This document shows positions 49,081 to 63,580 of a stretch of DNA of 64,000 nt, in pieces. Under the pieces are notes generated by a model that saw only the letters and a program-made list of their open reading frames with translations, did not search any database and was not told where the DNA came from. Source of the stretch: Plectrocnemia conspersa (Eukaryota > Arthropoda > Insecta > Trichoptera > Polycentropodidae); the NCBI GenBank assembly GCA_009617715.1, contig VTFK01000026.1, positions 558,001 to 622,000 on the forward strand, given 5' to 3'. A program made the translations under genes and the position numbers. The first letter of the stretch is position 1. The number at the start of each line of letters is the position of its first letter.

Positions 49081-51489
49081 ACTTTTTTTAATTATATATA
49101 AAAGTATACAATTTCAGTCGTCAATTCAGCATTTAAATATTTTGCCTAATAATAATTTGTGTATATTTTCGTACATAAAGAAGTACATATTATAAACATT
49201 TTTAAGCGATTTTCTGATTAAAGTCATTAAGTAATATTATATTTTTTTAATAAATATACAAGTTATTATTTATAATTTTTAAAATTATTATACGTTGCAC
49301 ACAATTTTTACCGTATTAATTTTTAAATATAGCAAAATTTATTTTAGTGAAACGACAATATGTGAAAAACGATTTATATTATATAAACGGTACGATTTTT
49401 TGTAAGACAAGCACGGGCTGTTTCTATAGACATTTTTATGACAATTATTTATATTTATGTCTCAATATACCGCCTCTTTCGATTTATATCACCAAAAATC
49501 TGATGTAATATCATTATTCATTGTAATATTTTTATTCTTATGATTTTTTTCTTGGCAATATAGTGACTAGTAAATGTCATGACAATCTATATACATATAC
49601 GAAATTTAATTCTAATTTTTTTAAGATGTAGAAATCGGTCAAATCTGTAATATTTGACGGTCGCTTGACTAATCTATAATATGTACCATCCAATTAACCC
49701 AAGAAAACGATAACTTTATGCAAAGCATCAAAACATTATTTTAAAAAGCAAGTTAGATGATATATCCAATGACTTAAGGTTACATCAAAAGAAGTGAAAA
49801 ATAAAATTTATTTGAATATCAGCATAGAAAAGTGCCTGGATTTTATTAACGAAGTTACATGTAAAACAATCATAAAACTAACTCGACTGCTTTTTGTCTA
49901 AAAAATAATGTGCGTTAGTAATACGTAAAGTGACCATGATAACAAAACCGATACTTTATACAAGCAAATATCGCTTTTAATTTAAGCGATTAAAAAAAAT
50001 GTTACATTACCATCTTAAAACGATACTTGAAAACACCTGCCTCCCCCCCGCAAATAGACAGAAATAAAAAACACGAATATATATTTAAATTTTACTATAA
50101 TATACATAATACATAAAATATTATTTTTTTATTTCAAAGTAAAATTTATCATTGCTGTTATTTTATTCTAGAAAGTAATAGAACTTCGAATTTTTGATGA
50201 AAAATTGTTAGCAACGGATAAATTATTGATAAATTTAATATATAATAAATATTAATTACTTAGTCAAATAACTATTTGTGTATAGTGTTATCAACAATGT
50301 ATGTATATAAACATATGATTTACTCATTAAAAGATTAATGTATATTTTCTATGAAATTGAATAATGATTATTGAAAATTTTATAAATTCGTTCCGAAACC
50401 ATTAACTATTTCTTATTTAAATAATAGATTTAGAGATTTATGGGTGTACAATTATTCAAACAAAACTTTGAAATTTACTGTAATAGAAATCAGACGGAAT
50501 TGTTTACAATAATTTTATTTGAATGTTGATAAAAAAATATGTATAATTATGAATTTTATTTACAAAATACTAAAATTGCATTGAAATAGCTTAAAAAATC
50601 TGATCACTGAAAGTAAATAATAACAATAGACTTAAATGTAGTTTTTTTTGTGTACGACCTTCCTCCGAGCACGACGTGTGTATTTTTTGCAAATACACGA
50701 ATTTTTATTTCTTGTTAAACGGAAAATTTTTAAGGAGGCCGAAACAAAATGTGCCATAAAACTTACATTGTGAAACAATACTTTCGGACTGTTAAATAGC
50801 GATTTCCTGTCCCTTTTTATACACCGCTACCCACTTCATTTCTGAATTGATTTTGCGAAATAAAATAATGGTCGGAAATTTTTGAATCTTGAAAATTGTG
50901 TTGAAATTAAAATGACTGGGTACTCGTTAAAGATTACAGGGTACTTGGTTCTTTTAAAAACGTACGGGTACCCGATTATCCGGTTCCAGTTCTACTTGGC
51001 TCGGAAGCCCTACCTCGGCATGACTATAGTCGCAAAGTTGCGGTGAAGAGAATATGTATCAAACGTAAATAGGGAAATTATATTGACTTTTCGAAAAACA
51101 CACGAAAATTTGTTTCTGAAAATTTGAGATGTGCGAGAAAAATATATTCTGAATCACTAAACAACCCAAATCAAAGTTTTGCTTGTATGGTGAAGGGAAT
51201 ACTTTACTATATAACATATATCTGAAATTAAAAATGAAGACTATCGAGCTAATGCTCGTTAAATCTGTACGTGACAAAAGATTATCTATGGATACTATTT
51301 TTATAACTATTAGCAAAATTTTAGTTGTTGTCATATATATTTTTTAATATTATACATGTTATTGCTTTTTATTTATATTATAGCATAAATATTTATTATT
51401 CATATATAAATTAAATATAGATAGAATATACTTAAATAAATTTTACAAATCAATTTAAGAGTACTCAGAAAATAGTAAAATATGAAAAT

Positions 51490-51920
51490 CTAATCCCATC
51501 GTGGAATGGTTAACAAAGCAACTCGGGCCGCACAAATCTTGTTCAGAAGTATTTAAACTCGGCACAAAGTTATTCAAATTGCGCACCGGGCTACGACTGT
51601 TTCATATGCCTGTCATATCTGCTCATCAGCCAGAATCCTCATTCGTGCAGAAGTTTATTGCTTCCAACAAACAAGGCCGACGTTTGCATACGAATGCCAC
51701 TGCGAAACGGTGTAATCGTTATCTAATTTAACATTTTATCAAAACTGCACCGCGAATGAACCGGCGGTATCTTTTGACGTTCAACACATCAAAGTTAATG
51801 TGAATTAATCCAATAATTACTCGTTAGTATTTATGCAATAATAGGGGGCGTGATGCGGTTTCAAATTGTTATAAGCAAGTGCTACGTTGAGCTAAATGGT
51901 GAGGCGAGTTTACAATCTAA
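51490..51920. promoter_or_regulatory. Candidate enhancer with TCF- and homeodomain-type sites
   Basis: Within 70 bp it carries CATCAAAG (51787-51794, TCF/LEF type), TTAATCC (51805-51811, Otx/Bicoid type), AATAATTAC, TTTATGC (51830-51836, caudal/AbdB type) and GGGGGCG (Klf/Sp type). Sites are short and can arise by chance, but the density is unusual for this AT-rich region. Confidence 0.33.
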
Positions 51921-52689
51921 CTAATGAAGTAATAGTATATTAAATTAAAAGAAAAAGGTATTGGTATTGATCGTAGATTAAAACGCAGATTGGAATATTA
52001 CAATTTAGGGGTATAACTTGCACTAATAATTATTATATATATAAAACTTATATTAAACATTGGCACGCATTATTATATTGCTATGAAAATATTAACTCTA
52101 AATAGTATTGAGAAATCACAAATTACTTAAAAAAAATATTATTTGTTTAGAAAATGAATATACAATTGTTAAAAATACAATAATAAAAATTTCATAACGT
52201 TCAGGCAATTTTAAATATATTTTCGACGCAATCCCGCATATTTAGATTTGCCAAAATATAAAAATAAAATAAGCGTATTTCATTTTTATTGACACAAATA
52301 TTTTTTAAGATTACTAAGTAATCTGCAAACAATATATTATTAAATATTTGTGCTACTCGTACACAACATTAAAAAAATATAAAATGTGTGTCATATGAAG
52401 CGTTGAGAATATTAAGGGCAAACTTGACAATCAAGTGTTTTAAAAATAAACTAGTCACTTATCATCAACATTAGGTTATTAAGTAATTGACTAATAATTT
52501 CGTTGATGATGCAATGAAACAATTATTATGTAAAGCTATTTTTTATATTATTTTACCCATCAAAATCTTGTTACAAATCGCTATTAAAACGCCATGATTT
52601 TTTAAATAATTTCAACGTTTTGTGTAAATCTTTATGTACTCTGTATGTGAGAAAATAAAATGTTAGATAATATTTTTAATAATCCTTTC

Positions 52690-53340
52690 TCGGTTATCCA
52701 CGTACGTACACATTCGCTATGATATCAAAACCCGAAGCTCTTTTGGCACGGAACTGAAAAAGCAACGGTTTTACAGCTACAACTTTAAATGGCGCTCGTG
52801 GCATCCGTACAATTCCAGTGTGAGGTCAATCCTAGCTTCACTTTTCGCGAATGCAATACGTGCTTGGAATTTTCGGATATACACTTTTTTCGCTTATTAA
52901 TCCATCGCGAAGAGATTTATTGTTTTCGAAACAGAATGGTCGCTTTCTATGGATGGACATGTATTTGCATCGCTTTAATGCGTATAATTTGATTCGGGAC
53001 AAATAGTGGAATTGATATTGAGCCGGTGTTCAATTTGTTTGTTTCGCGATTGTGATTCGTGCGCAGACAAATAGACAGACAGGCGGACAAAAATTAGTTC
53101 AGTAAACAATGGGTACGTGAGCGCAGAACAAGCGGAGAATATAGCATAAGCTAAATTATAGCGCAGGTCGGATGAGTTGCTCGCCGTGCAAACATTTGTG
53201 CGAGACGATCGCATGGCGCCTGCTGTGTCTGTGATTACACTTAGTGGTTGACGATTGTAAAATTCGATTAGTCTAGAGAATACCGGATTGGAAATCTAAT
53301 GGACGCATTAAGGCGATTGCAGCTTTCCAATTCATTTACG
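52690..53340. promoter_or_regulatory. GC-richer island
   Basis: The stretch with CACGTACGTACAC near 52698 and GACAAATAGACAGACAGGCG near 53067 is bounded by AT-rich DNA. No gene is supported. Confidence 0.25.
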
Positions 53341-53889
53341 AAATCTATACAAAGTATTAGCTGTACCGGAAGTGTATATAAAAGTGCTGAAATGAAAGCA
53401 AATCCAACCATAACTATTCATCAGATTGCCTATACCTATAAAATACTGCAAAAACATACGCATGCATTCCACGTGAATTGAGCGAAGAAAGCAAATCACC
53501 GATTCTCGATCCTATGTAATCGGAGATGAGAAATGGGTGTTGTATGACAAGCTATTTATAGACCAGGCAGCCAAATCCACATTAATGCCCGAACTAACCA
53601 TAAAAAGTTATTTTGTCTCTATTATGGAACTGCGAAGGAATTGTACGAGAAAACATACATATAATATATTATCATAAACATAAACAGAATAAATAAAAAA
53701 AAAAGACTTTATTATTATAATTTATTTCTTAATGTACGAAGGTGTTACTTTATTCCATTAAGTAAATCTACTACGTATTGATTTTTTTAGGTTGTCATAT
53801 AGTAATGTTATGTTTTTTCTTGTGAATGCGCATTTTTTTTGTTAAATATCGGTTTTTGGTCCGCAATGGTAGCAAGCCTCTTGAACTTG

Positions 53890-54290
53890 AGTACTATAAT
53901 ATGTTTATTAATTTAAAGCTTGGAGTCTAGATATATATCCAGATATTTAATGCTCGCTTTTCATATAGTGCAGGTTTATTGTTAACTTTTAAGAGGTGAA
54001 GGCAAAAGTAAAAAAAAATTGATTTAGTCTCTTCTTAATAAAATATATTTAAAAGGTATTATAAATTTAATTGCACATTTGTTTTAAGACCGTAAGAACT
54101 AGTAATGACGGCTGTTTTTAGAATACATACTAATTCAGTTTTTTTTTAAATATTAATGTCATTAAGATATATAATGACGTGGAGCGGCCCAAGTAAACTA
54201 CCATGCAGTACGCCAACTAGAATTTAATGCGGTATCGAAGGTTCATTATTTAGCGAAACAACATAACTTACAGGTATGAGCGTATCGTGT
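53890..54290 (-). pseudogene. Decayed non-LTR retrotransposon reverse transcriptase
   Basis: The minus strand near 54215-54150 reads GVLHGSLLGPLHVIIYLNDI, the RT motif GVPQGS.LGPLLF.IY.NDI of Jockey/CR1-type elements. It is preceded by VSLNNEPSIPH (family ...V..N...S) and followed by broken pieces including ALNIWIYI and DSKL (family KFLG..ID.KL). Stops and frameshifts show that it is dead. Confidence 0.62.
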
Positions 54291-54969
54291 TTATAAAAAA
54301 AAATTAAATGCGTTATTTTTAGATTTTTTATATTTTAAACCATCATGCCAAACATTATCGAATGTCTTGCATTAATTATCCTATATATTTTTTATATTAA
54401 AATTGTCTTAAATGTGCTTAGTTAATCTGTTGAGTTAATGAATTTACATACTACTTACAAAGTAGTTATTGATTGTGTTTACCCAGTTGTAACATAGTAA
54501 CTAACGACTCTAATTTTGCAACGGAAGATTTACAATAAATAAATTATTACATGTTATATACTGAGTCATAAGTTATTTTCTTAAATTATGGTATACCTTA
54601 ACTGTGTTTGAATCAAGGCATTTCACAAATCTTGATTGGCACAAATACTAATATAAAAATATTTGACTAAATAGATTATGCTTTTCTCGTGGTTAATTTA
54701 TAGTCGTAGGGTAAAAAGTTGAGCATTCAAAACTCATATATGTATATACTAACATATGTACATGATTTAATAATTCAGTGTAGTGTTGAAAGATATGATG
54801 TAACTGGAAGAATACAAATAAAGTTAATTATAAAATCAGCGTATCATTAGATTCTTATAAAAAATCCGTAATTAGGTTAAACCAACTATATAGAGTTGTT
54901 TATGTGCAATATTGAATATACATTTATATTGATAATTTATGCATGTACAAATGTACACAATATACCTAC

Positions 54970-55620
54970 AATATTGGCACGAAGCCAAGGCGGAACTTAC
55001 GGCGGACACCACGCAAAGGTTGATTATGTTAGGAACTTGAGTTTGTAGCTTTGTTGTTATGATGGAATAACGAGCTCATTGTATTACCTGCTTGGGGGGC
55101 TGGGGTGGGTTTAGCAGGCGAGCTGCGAGGAGCAAGCACGTGAGGTGCACTGCCTACTGCACTGCGACACCCCAGGCATTGTTGCATTTGTCACCCGAAT
55201 GTTAAATTGACAAGCAAGCGTGCAATCGTCCCAAGATTGATGCATACTAATATATATTTCGGATGCCGAACAACTTCTGTTTCGAAGCAAAAATGCTTCA
55301 TTTTTCACCGGAGCTATCTGTTTTAATATTTTAAAACTTTAGCATGCGCTCGCGTTACATTTTAGAAAAGGATTTCGGAAAAAAATGTAACCGATGAGGT
55401 GGTGGCGAGCGAGAGCGTCGATCTCCCTTGTCAGGGGCTTAAATATTTAAAGGTAACTTCACACCTTACCCACAGGTTGTAAGTACAAGGATTTCAAGTT
55501 TAAAACTCTAGACGAGAAAACTGCCAAAAGTTTTGGCAGTAATTCCTTACATCTTAAAGTTCGATGAAACGCGCGGACGAAAAAAATTAAAGCGATCCGT
55601 TGGGGATTTTTTGTGGTTTG
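54970..55620. promoter_or_regulatory. GC-richer island
   Basis: It contains GGCTGGGGTGGGTTTAGCAG near 55099 and GATGAGGTGGTGGCGAGCGAGAGCG near 55394. AAACTGCCAAAAGTTTTGGCAGT (55518-55540) is an inverted repeat with an ACTGCCAAAA arm. No coding sequence is seen. Confidence 0.28.
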
Positions 55621-56419
55621 ATTTGCTATGTTATAATTATGTGTTTATATCATATTTAGTGAGCATATTAAAAAAACTAGCAGAGAATAATTAGTGGTAG
55701 TGATAATTGCTTAGAAATAAAAATAATCTGTGTAAACTAATTTTTAGGTATTAGTTAAAAATTACAAATAAAGAAAATAATTTATAGAAATAGACTGTCA
55801 CCTTATTATAACATTTAAAAAATTAATTGATTTATACGTAAAATAATATGCTAAAATCAGCTGCGGATTTTTGAAATTTTTGGACAAAATTCAATTTTAA
55901 TATTCTATTATTAATTTTTATAATTTTTATAATTAGCTGATTGACAATTTAATATATAAAAAAAAGTTTTAGGCTTTAAATGAAAATTAGTCCTTTGAAC
56001 AAAATACAAAGTAATATTTTTGTTCATAAAAAATGATAAAAAATGTGATTATTGTAGTTTATATTTATTATTAATTTTTATCGTTCTTGCTGTCGGTCCT
56101 TCACTGTCGTGAGTTACCGAAGCTAGTGATTGTGCGAACACCGGACTAATAATTTTATGAGTTTTAAATATTATTTTTGATTTGTTCTGATTTTTTAAAT
56201 TCAATGGTCAAAATTTGATATTTAAACTATAGTGTAGCTGTGCGCTATATGTTAAAAATATAATGAAAATCACACGCGAGCGTCCGAAAACTATGCGGTA
56301 GCTTCTAGCGCATTTTTTTTGACCGTTAACGCGTTAATACGTGAATTATCGTGAGTCACTCGTTGATTATTTTTTTAAACAAATTAATATTTTTAAACAA
56401 GCTTACGAATTAATTACAT

Positions 56420-56490
56420 TTTTTTAATTATTAACGATTATTGTACTAGTTTCATTTTTTAATTATTAACGATTATTGTACTAGTTTTAA
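56420..56490. repeat. Two-copy tandem repeat, 35-bp period
   Basis: TTAATTATTAACGATTATTG and the following TACTAGTTT occur twice in direct succession. Confidence 0.9.
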
Positions 56491-56949
56491 ATCAAGTATT
56501 TTATATTTATTTTTAGAAAAGATATGACCGCGTGATAAATAAGAGTTGACTCCCTAAAAAGTCGCTGGCGTTTAAAGAGTTAAAAATGCAAAAGCAAACG
56601 TATTTAATTGTATTATTAAAAAAATATTGTTATTGTATTCTTTATATTTAAAAAAAATCGTTATTGGTCAATCAATAGTTTTTGTGAAATTGTCGATTAA
56701 AATTTCTAATACCTGACTTTCAGCTTTTTTTCAAAAAAAATTTTAGATTATTACATAGTTAAATTAATCACATTGCCGAATATTTTATTTATTGTGAACT
56801 TTGCAACATGACAGGCGTTAGCGTTATAAAGGCAGAAATAGTTTTTTTTAAGTAGCAAAAGGCAATATATCAGATTTAGGCAGTCAAAGAGTTATTATTC
56901 TAGACGTGAGTTAAGATTTTTATATGTATAATATAAAACAGTTTTACAT

Positions 56950-57425
56950 ATTTATTTATTTATTTATTAAAATTATAACCATCGTGACCTGACAGGCAAA
57001 CCTAATGCGTCACGATAGTCAAAAGTACTAATACATCATAATACATACAAATATAAACAAGACAAAACAACAGACACAAATCACCTCAACAGGTGTGCAT
57101 TGTCCAATACGAACTGAACCAAAACTCCATATGTGCAAGAGAAAATGTCAATATTACTATGGACAGAATTGAGCAGATAAATAGCCTTGGCCAGAGAAGA
57201 GTTGGCAAGTGCTCCAGTTCTAGACTTAACAGGCAAGAATAGTGGACGCGACCGAGAACTATAACCACCTTCAGGAGCCCACATTTGAAGCTGCTCGAGC
57301 ACTGAAGGATTGTCTACGATGCCCTTGAGCAATTTCCAGAAGTGTTTAATTACATAAACACTTCTGCGAGTCGACAAAGAAACGTATTCCAGGGCTCCCA
57401 AAATAAAGGCACTGGGAAAATATAA
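56950..57425 (-). mobile_element. 3' end of a non-LTR retrotransposon (Jockey/CR1-like ORF2 C-terminus plus tail)
   Basis: On the minus strand an open frame from about 57419 to 57081 reads ILGALEYVSLSTRR, then FWKLLKGIVDNPSVLEQL, RSRPLFLPVKSRT and AIYLLN...DIFSC. This is the recurrent C-terminal pattern behind the RT domain of Jockey-like elements (SL..RR, F..LL.G..D.P.LL, LF.P..RT, LN....DIF). A 3' region follows, then a (TAAA)n tail at 56970-56950, the normal 3' end of such elements. The copy is truncated at its 5' end, as is usual for target-primed insertion. Its 3' UTR shares a block with the SINE tails. Confidence 0.7.
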
Positions 57426-57879
57426 ATCGGAGTATTAAGTCAGTAGAGTTATTAGGTACTATATTAATTACAGACGAAGACAATAGATCTATACAGTGTT
57501 TAAAATTAAAGTATTTTAAAAATCACAATTTTTTATTGAAGAAAAATAATTAAAAATTTTAAATTCTATTGATAGTTTTTATTAACTTTAATAACATTAT
57601 TTTATTGAAATTAAAATAAATATATTTTACAACACTACAGTTGTAGCCTAATTATAATCTAAGTTATTCGCAGATATATCTAATTAATTTTTACTGAACA
57701 CACTTAATATAACTGTTGTTGTATAGCCAAAGTCGCGCTAAAAACGAATCTCAAAATAATTTTATTTTATTTGTATTTATGAAACCATGACTGTTGATTA
57801 TCAAACTATGCAGGTTCATATATGTAAATAGCAAGTGGACATGTTAGATATTGTTCTAAAATAAGTTTCCAACAATCGT

Positions 57880-58560
57880 TTCGCATGACGCGCGTGAGTT
57901 GCCTCTTTCTCTTTTCTGAGCAAGTCGTCTCGAAAATTAGTCATTCCCGCGAGTGGCGAAAAGAGGGTGAGAGAAAAGACGAGGAGCGCGACCTATTGTG
58001 GTATGAGAAAAGTGGAGCCGAGGGGAGCCGTGTGGGGTCTCATCGCCAATCATAATTCCGTCCACGTGCCACACAGTTAATTCAATATCTGATTGGGAGT
58101 GCGGCGAGGCACGGTGCAAAGCGACGTTACCGACTACAGCCTGCTCCTCGTAGAACCTTCTTTAGCTGCTGCGACCCGCAAAGCAGATAACGATCCCTGT
58201 TCGTTCTCTTCTGCCACTACCACCGCTTTTTCCTCTCCTCTGGCAAATTTTCTCTTACTTGTTGTTTTTGCTGCTAAAATTGTGCAGTGGTTTCCACTCT
58301 TCGCCAACGCTGCCACCGAACGAGCGTTATAAAATCGTGGCTTACCATAATTTAATTGGTCAATTACGAACGAATGGATGTGCAATATAAATTAGGTTAA
58401 AACGGGAGAACGGCAATTCTAGTTGCTCTTCCTGCAAAAAATAGATTTAAACTTTTTTTGAATTTCTAAAAAGAGAACAACGAATTAGAGATTCTCTTCC
58501 GGTACTCTCGATCGATTTTTTACGGAAACACAGATTCATTGCACAGGACATCAAAGACCT
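57880..58560. promoter_or_regulatory. GC-rich island
   Basis: It includes CGAGTGGCGAAAAGAGGG, a CACGTG-type TCCACGTGCCAC near 58062, CCAAT and its complement, and CTCTCCTCTGGC blocks. Overlapping frames on both strands (60-83 codons) are compositional. Promoter-like elements are present but no downstream gene is visible. Confidence 0.3.
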
Positions 58561-59279
58561 TTAGAGCCTGAGCATATAAATTATGTAGTAAATACTATAT
58601 TGAGATAACAAAAAGTTAAGTAAATTTTGGTTGAATTAAAGTAGTTTTTGAAAGGTTTTGTCGAGAAAAGCTATTCAAATGCTGTTACATGTAACATCAT
58701 ATTGATGCAAATATGAGTTTTTATATATTAGCTACTATTAAATAAAAATATCGAAAATATTATTCCGAGTAGCTTTCATCGATATCACTACAATTTGATA
58801 AATTTTGTGCTGATACAATTTATTCATCGCATTAAAACAAATCCATTAATAAACATACATATAAATAAACTTAATTGTTATTATTCTGTAAATTGTATTC
58901 TTGTTTTGTTTTTTTTCATGAAAAGCATGTTTATGTTATTCATAAATGTGCCTAAATTATTTTATGAAATCAGGAGGGGTGTTAAATTTTTTGTGTGTCG
59001 AAATGTCGAAAATATTGAAAACATAATATTAACAAGTAATCACACAAATTATATGAAATTCAAAATTGTTGCTAATTTATTATTAATTAATCATACAAAT
59101 AACTTTGCCTTCAATATAGAATTAAAACGTGCAACCAATTAAATCAACCTTTTTTTCACAACACTCCATTCGGTAGGCCAGAAACATTAATCTACATATC
59201 CGCGTATATAATATGATTGTAAAAATATCACTATCAGAATTAGTTTGATCGTATATAGGTCGATTAGTATGTAGAGCTA

Positions 59280-59900
59280 TTTTCATAGAACTGTTTCCCC
59301 AAGAACGATTAAGCGTATTAAAGGGTGGTACACTATATTGAAAGTCAAACAAAGTTTCGATTTCATTTAGTGCGCCCCCATTTGAAAAGCCATCCATCTT
59401 GGCGACGAAGAATAAGGATCCATTTTAACGGTTAGGCTGTATTACAATAAATTATTATTCAAAGTCATGAATCGGCAGAGGGGGCGGCCTCGGATACGGC
59501 TCGGATGCGGCGGGGTATATAATTTACATGTCATTCACTTCAGCAACGTTATGAATAGTAATTTGTCATGGTGTCAGCTTTTTGTTTTTCTTATTCCTCC
59601 GCCCATCGCCGCCCTCTCGAAATGGGCCACTCGGTGCTCTATGGGCGGCCCACCCCCTTTGCCCGAGACTCTTTTTGTTTTGACACATCCGTAACGGGCC
59701 GTGATTTCCGACACCTAAGAGCTACCTAGATGACATGTCTCTCGGGGTAAAAAGAGTAATGAAATTTCGACGCATAATAAAATATTTGCGGGAAAAATTT
59801 GCCGCAAAAAAGCCGACTCGCCTGCAGACTTTTCTCGGTTGGCGAAATGTGATAATAGCACGAAGCCAACGTTGTCAAAAAGAACCGATCTAGTCATTAT
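59280..59900 (+). promoter_or_regulatory. GC-rich island with GC box and TATA-like element
   Basis: GAGGGGGCGGCC near 59478 is followed about 35 bp later by TATATAA (59516-59522) on the plus strand, a plausible core promoter layout. No reading frame after it is supported. Confidence 0.3.
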
Positions 59901-61639
59901 TTAAAACCATAAACATACATTTTGTACTATTTGTGCACCGTATAATTTCTTACACGTTAAATCTACGACATCATCAGCATTATTTTTCTATTAACCCTCA
60001 GCTATGTAATATATATTATGTATTCCGTAGAACAATATTGATGTCGGCGTAATAAGGAAAACGCCTGCAACAAACAATGTTTTTTACATATTTAAAACTA
60101 TCTTTTAACAGCACAATATAGACATTTTTTACGAAATTGTTTGAAGACATTGAATACCGAAAGTTTATTGAATTTTATCATTTTTAATAGAACGTCTTTT
60201 GCTTGGTTATATGCAATATTACTGTCTGAAAATATAAAAATAAACTCTAAATCGGTTAGTTTGTGTAAACACTTGAGTTTCAGATTATTAAGAATTAATT
60301 AACTTATAGATGGATATATTTTATGTTGTTGTAATTATGAAATAAAATAAGCATGTATTTAAATCATAGCTATTTATCTATATATTATGTATCTGAAACG
60401 CTGATTTTGTTCAATATGTTCTTATTTTATATACATAGATATTGCTTCAAATGCTAAAACATAATTAATTATAATTTGATTTCAGCGTTGAATCAAATCT
60501 AAATTTTCAATAATAAAAGTAAAATATTTTTTAAGCTTTAATCAGTTAATGATGAATTCATTTTTTTACATAATTTTCTTGGCTTGACTAGGTATCCATT
60601 TTATAGTAATACTTTATAAGGCATTTATGTGTCGTTTATTAATAAAAACTACTAGCTTATTATTTAGTATAAAATATTTATTGATTATTTTAGAATCCTA
60701 TTATTACATCCTATTATGTTGTGTTGTCAAACTGAAACATAAGACTTTCTACAATAGATGAATTTAAACCAATATTTAAACCAATTATTTTCTTGTTGCG
60801 CAAATAAATAAATAAACATATGTTTTTTGAAAATACATTTAAAATAATTCAGTTTTAAGTTATATTATGTAAATATTGACAAAAACCGATTTATCTCAAA
60901 ATCTAAAAAATGGCACTTTTTTATTTCTGGTATTCAATTCATTATTTAATTTATCTATAACTTATGATGCTTTGATCTTTTTGTCTCGAATCGCTTGATC
61001 GTCTGCTGATATATAACTTTAGTGTCAGATACTCTTGTTTCTGGCGTCAGAAATGCAGAAATTGGTTTTTACGTTGGATGGACGTATTGTATACTACATA
61101 TTTTATGCACAAAAGGGTTGTTTTTATGGTGTTTAATGAGCGATTGATTTCAAATGCTGGCTGGTAGGTGAAATGATTACGGTATCTGTTACGCAATTGT
61201 GATATTGAGTATTCTCTTATTATTATTAAACCTTTTGTCACAACGCGTTGCTATTTCCTTCTAAGTGAATCTTTCACACAAGTTTATAAACTAATTCAGA
61301 AAAATCATAATTGTGTTATATGACATGACTTTTCTTCACTAAACGATTTACTGTATTACACTAATAAAACACTAGAATATCTTAGTAAATCTTTATTGAT
61401 ATTTCAGTGTTGAAAAATTGTAGAAATATCGAGATTCATAATTGTATGTATTTAATCTTCTATATCTTCTATATTGCAATCAATTCAACTAGTGGTATTA
61501 AACTATTTTTTTAAATACTTAATATTTATTTTATGCATATGTAAAATACCAGTTAAAAAATAGTTTATAATGTTATTTAAAAAGCATTAAAGGATTTCCA
61601 ATATTGACATAAGATACAATTTTGAATTTTTTTTCTTAG

Positions 61640-62060
61640 CACGTGTTAGAATAAAAGAGAAGCCACGTAGTCGGCGGGCAGGCGAGGGATTGGGCGAAAA
61701 GGGGGTGACACGAAGACGATATTATTAATCATAATTTGAAAAGCGAGAAGAGATGGATTTTGGTTTGGTATTCGCGTGTGCCTCTGAATAACAAGTAGCC
61801 AAATAGCTCACACATTTTCGTTAGGGAACAAGAGAAAAAAACTTGTTATCCGGGATGCCTTTTTCTTAAACAGAGGGATTTCGCAATGCGCACCGCAAGA
61901 CACTAAATAAACGAAGGGACTTATGGCCGAAATAACGCGGCGCCTTCAATCGACCTAAATAAAATGATTTACAAAAATGCGCATCCGAAGCCCGAGCACG
62001 CACTCGAGTGCGTGTTAACATTTAAAAACGATGGATATTGTGGGTTTTGGAATGAATTTG
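61640..62060. promoter_or_regulatory. GC-rich island with an 18-bp palindrome
   Basis: CACGCACTCGAGTGCGTG (61997-62014) is a perfect palindrome. The island also has TATTATTAATCATAATTTG with ATTA/TAAT cores and GCGGCGCC. No coding sequence is seen. Confidence 0.33.
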
Positions 62061-63029
62061 CGAAAATGTAATATACTATATGATATATTTGATGCATATA
62101 AAATTATATTTTATTGAACAAACAGAAATACGCATTTGGTATTGCGATCGGAGTGTTTTGGTATATTAGCAGATGTGATTTATTAAAGTTTAATATTATT
62201 TAATATGTTCAATAATTAAATATATTAAATAAATTATATTATGCAACAGGTTTTTACCAAAAGTTAAATATGAACGAAATATATTTTAAGGTTGTTTCTT
62301 TTATAAATATCACTTTAGATAATATTAATTTTATACTCGATTTTTAAATTCAATTAAGGTCGCCCATAATTATAAAAAAATATTCTATAATACGAATATG
62401 CAGTTTATTTAATAAAAATATTCACTAAATGAAAGTTAAAATAAAAAAGTACCAATGTTTAAGAAGTGTTCTAAGGATTGAAATATTCAAAATATTTTTT
62501 TTAGAATTATTCTCTGAACCTCATCTATGTCTTTATTATTCAAAAAACGGACCATGAAAATACATTAGCCTTTTTATTTAGAGCATGTTTTTTGTTACAT
62601 TTTATAACATTTTCACATATTATTGGCAGCTTATTTAACCTTAATGCCTTCATAAGCAAGATTATACGAAATTTTACTATATGAGATCCAAACGATGTTT
62701 TATGGAAAAGAATTTAGAATATCTATGATATGGTGACACAATAAACACGTGTATATAAAACCACACAAATAATTATTTTTTATAAGTTTGTATCAAGTTA
62801 TAAAATATAGTTTATATAGCAAAATAATACACCAGAAAGATAAAAAAGTTACCTTACTTCATGTTTCAACGCATCTGATGATATTCTGTCACGATACTTT
62901 GAAGACTCATTGTTTCCCACCAACTAAGCTCCATATTTTTTTATAGACTATTTGATATTCTAGTAAATATTAATAATAACAAGACGCATATCCGTGACAA
63001 AAATATTAAACGATTCACCGAAATGAAAG

Positions 63030-63300
63030 TGAATTAGGCGCAATGACATGCGGAGAATTGAAAAATAATATTTTGGGCAAGAAATACCTCACGTAGACGG
63101 GTACGTGGAAAAAATTCGAGTTTATCCGAATAATTTAGGGGATCCAAAAGGAGGCTCAGAGGGCTAGTGTCCTGAGAATAAATCATGTTCGGGGATCGGC
63201 GTGACAGTCCCCAGACAACGTCCCTATCTCCGTACAAAATAAAATTGCGACACCATCAAATATAACTTCATCACTCGCAGACAGATGGCAACAACGACTA
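63030..63300. promoter_or_regulatory. Short GC-richer island
   Basis: The block with GGGATCGGCGTGACAGTCCCC is moderately GC-rich among AT-rich flanks. The 67-codon minus-strand frame in it has no recognisable feature. Confidence 0.22.
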
Positions 63301-63580
63301 ATAAGTAACAAAAATAATACAGAATGTGGCGATAAATAGATTTGTATACAAATTTTACTATAGGTTAACCATTTAGGTAATCAAATTTTAAATAAGGAAT
63401 ATAAAACCTATGCTACATGCTTTTATAATAAGATTCTAATATAAATATCAACAAAGATATTTTAAATTAAACACTAATGAAAAATATTATTTGTAGATTT
63501 AACTGAATTTTAGAGAATTATAATTATGTTTTTCTACAGCCCTCACATTATGCAGTGAACTTTATTTTTAATATATTCCG

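Noticed and set aside
50920..51010. Cluster of GGTACCC/GTACGGGTACCCG motifs
   Set aside because: It looks like part of a repeat, but I could not define ends or a second copy in the window.
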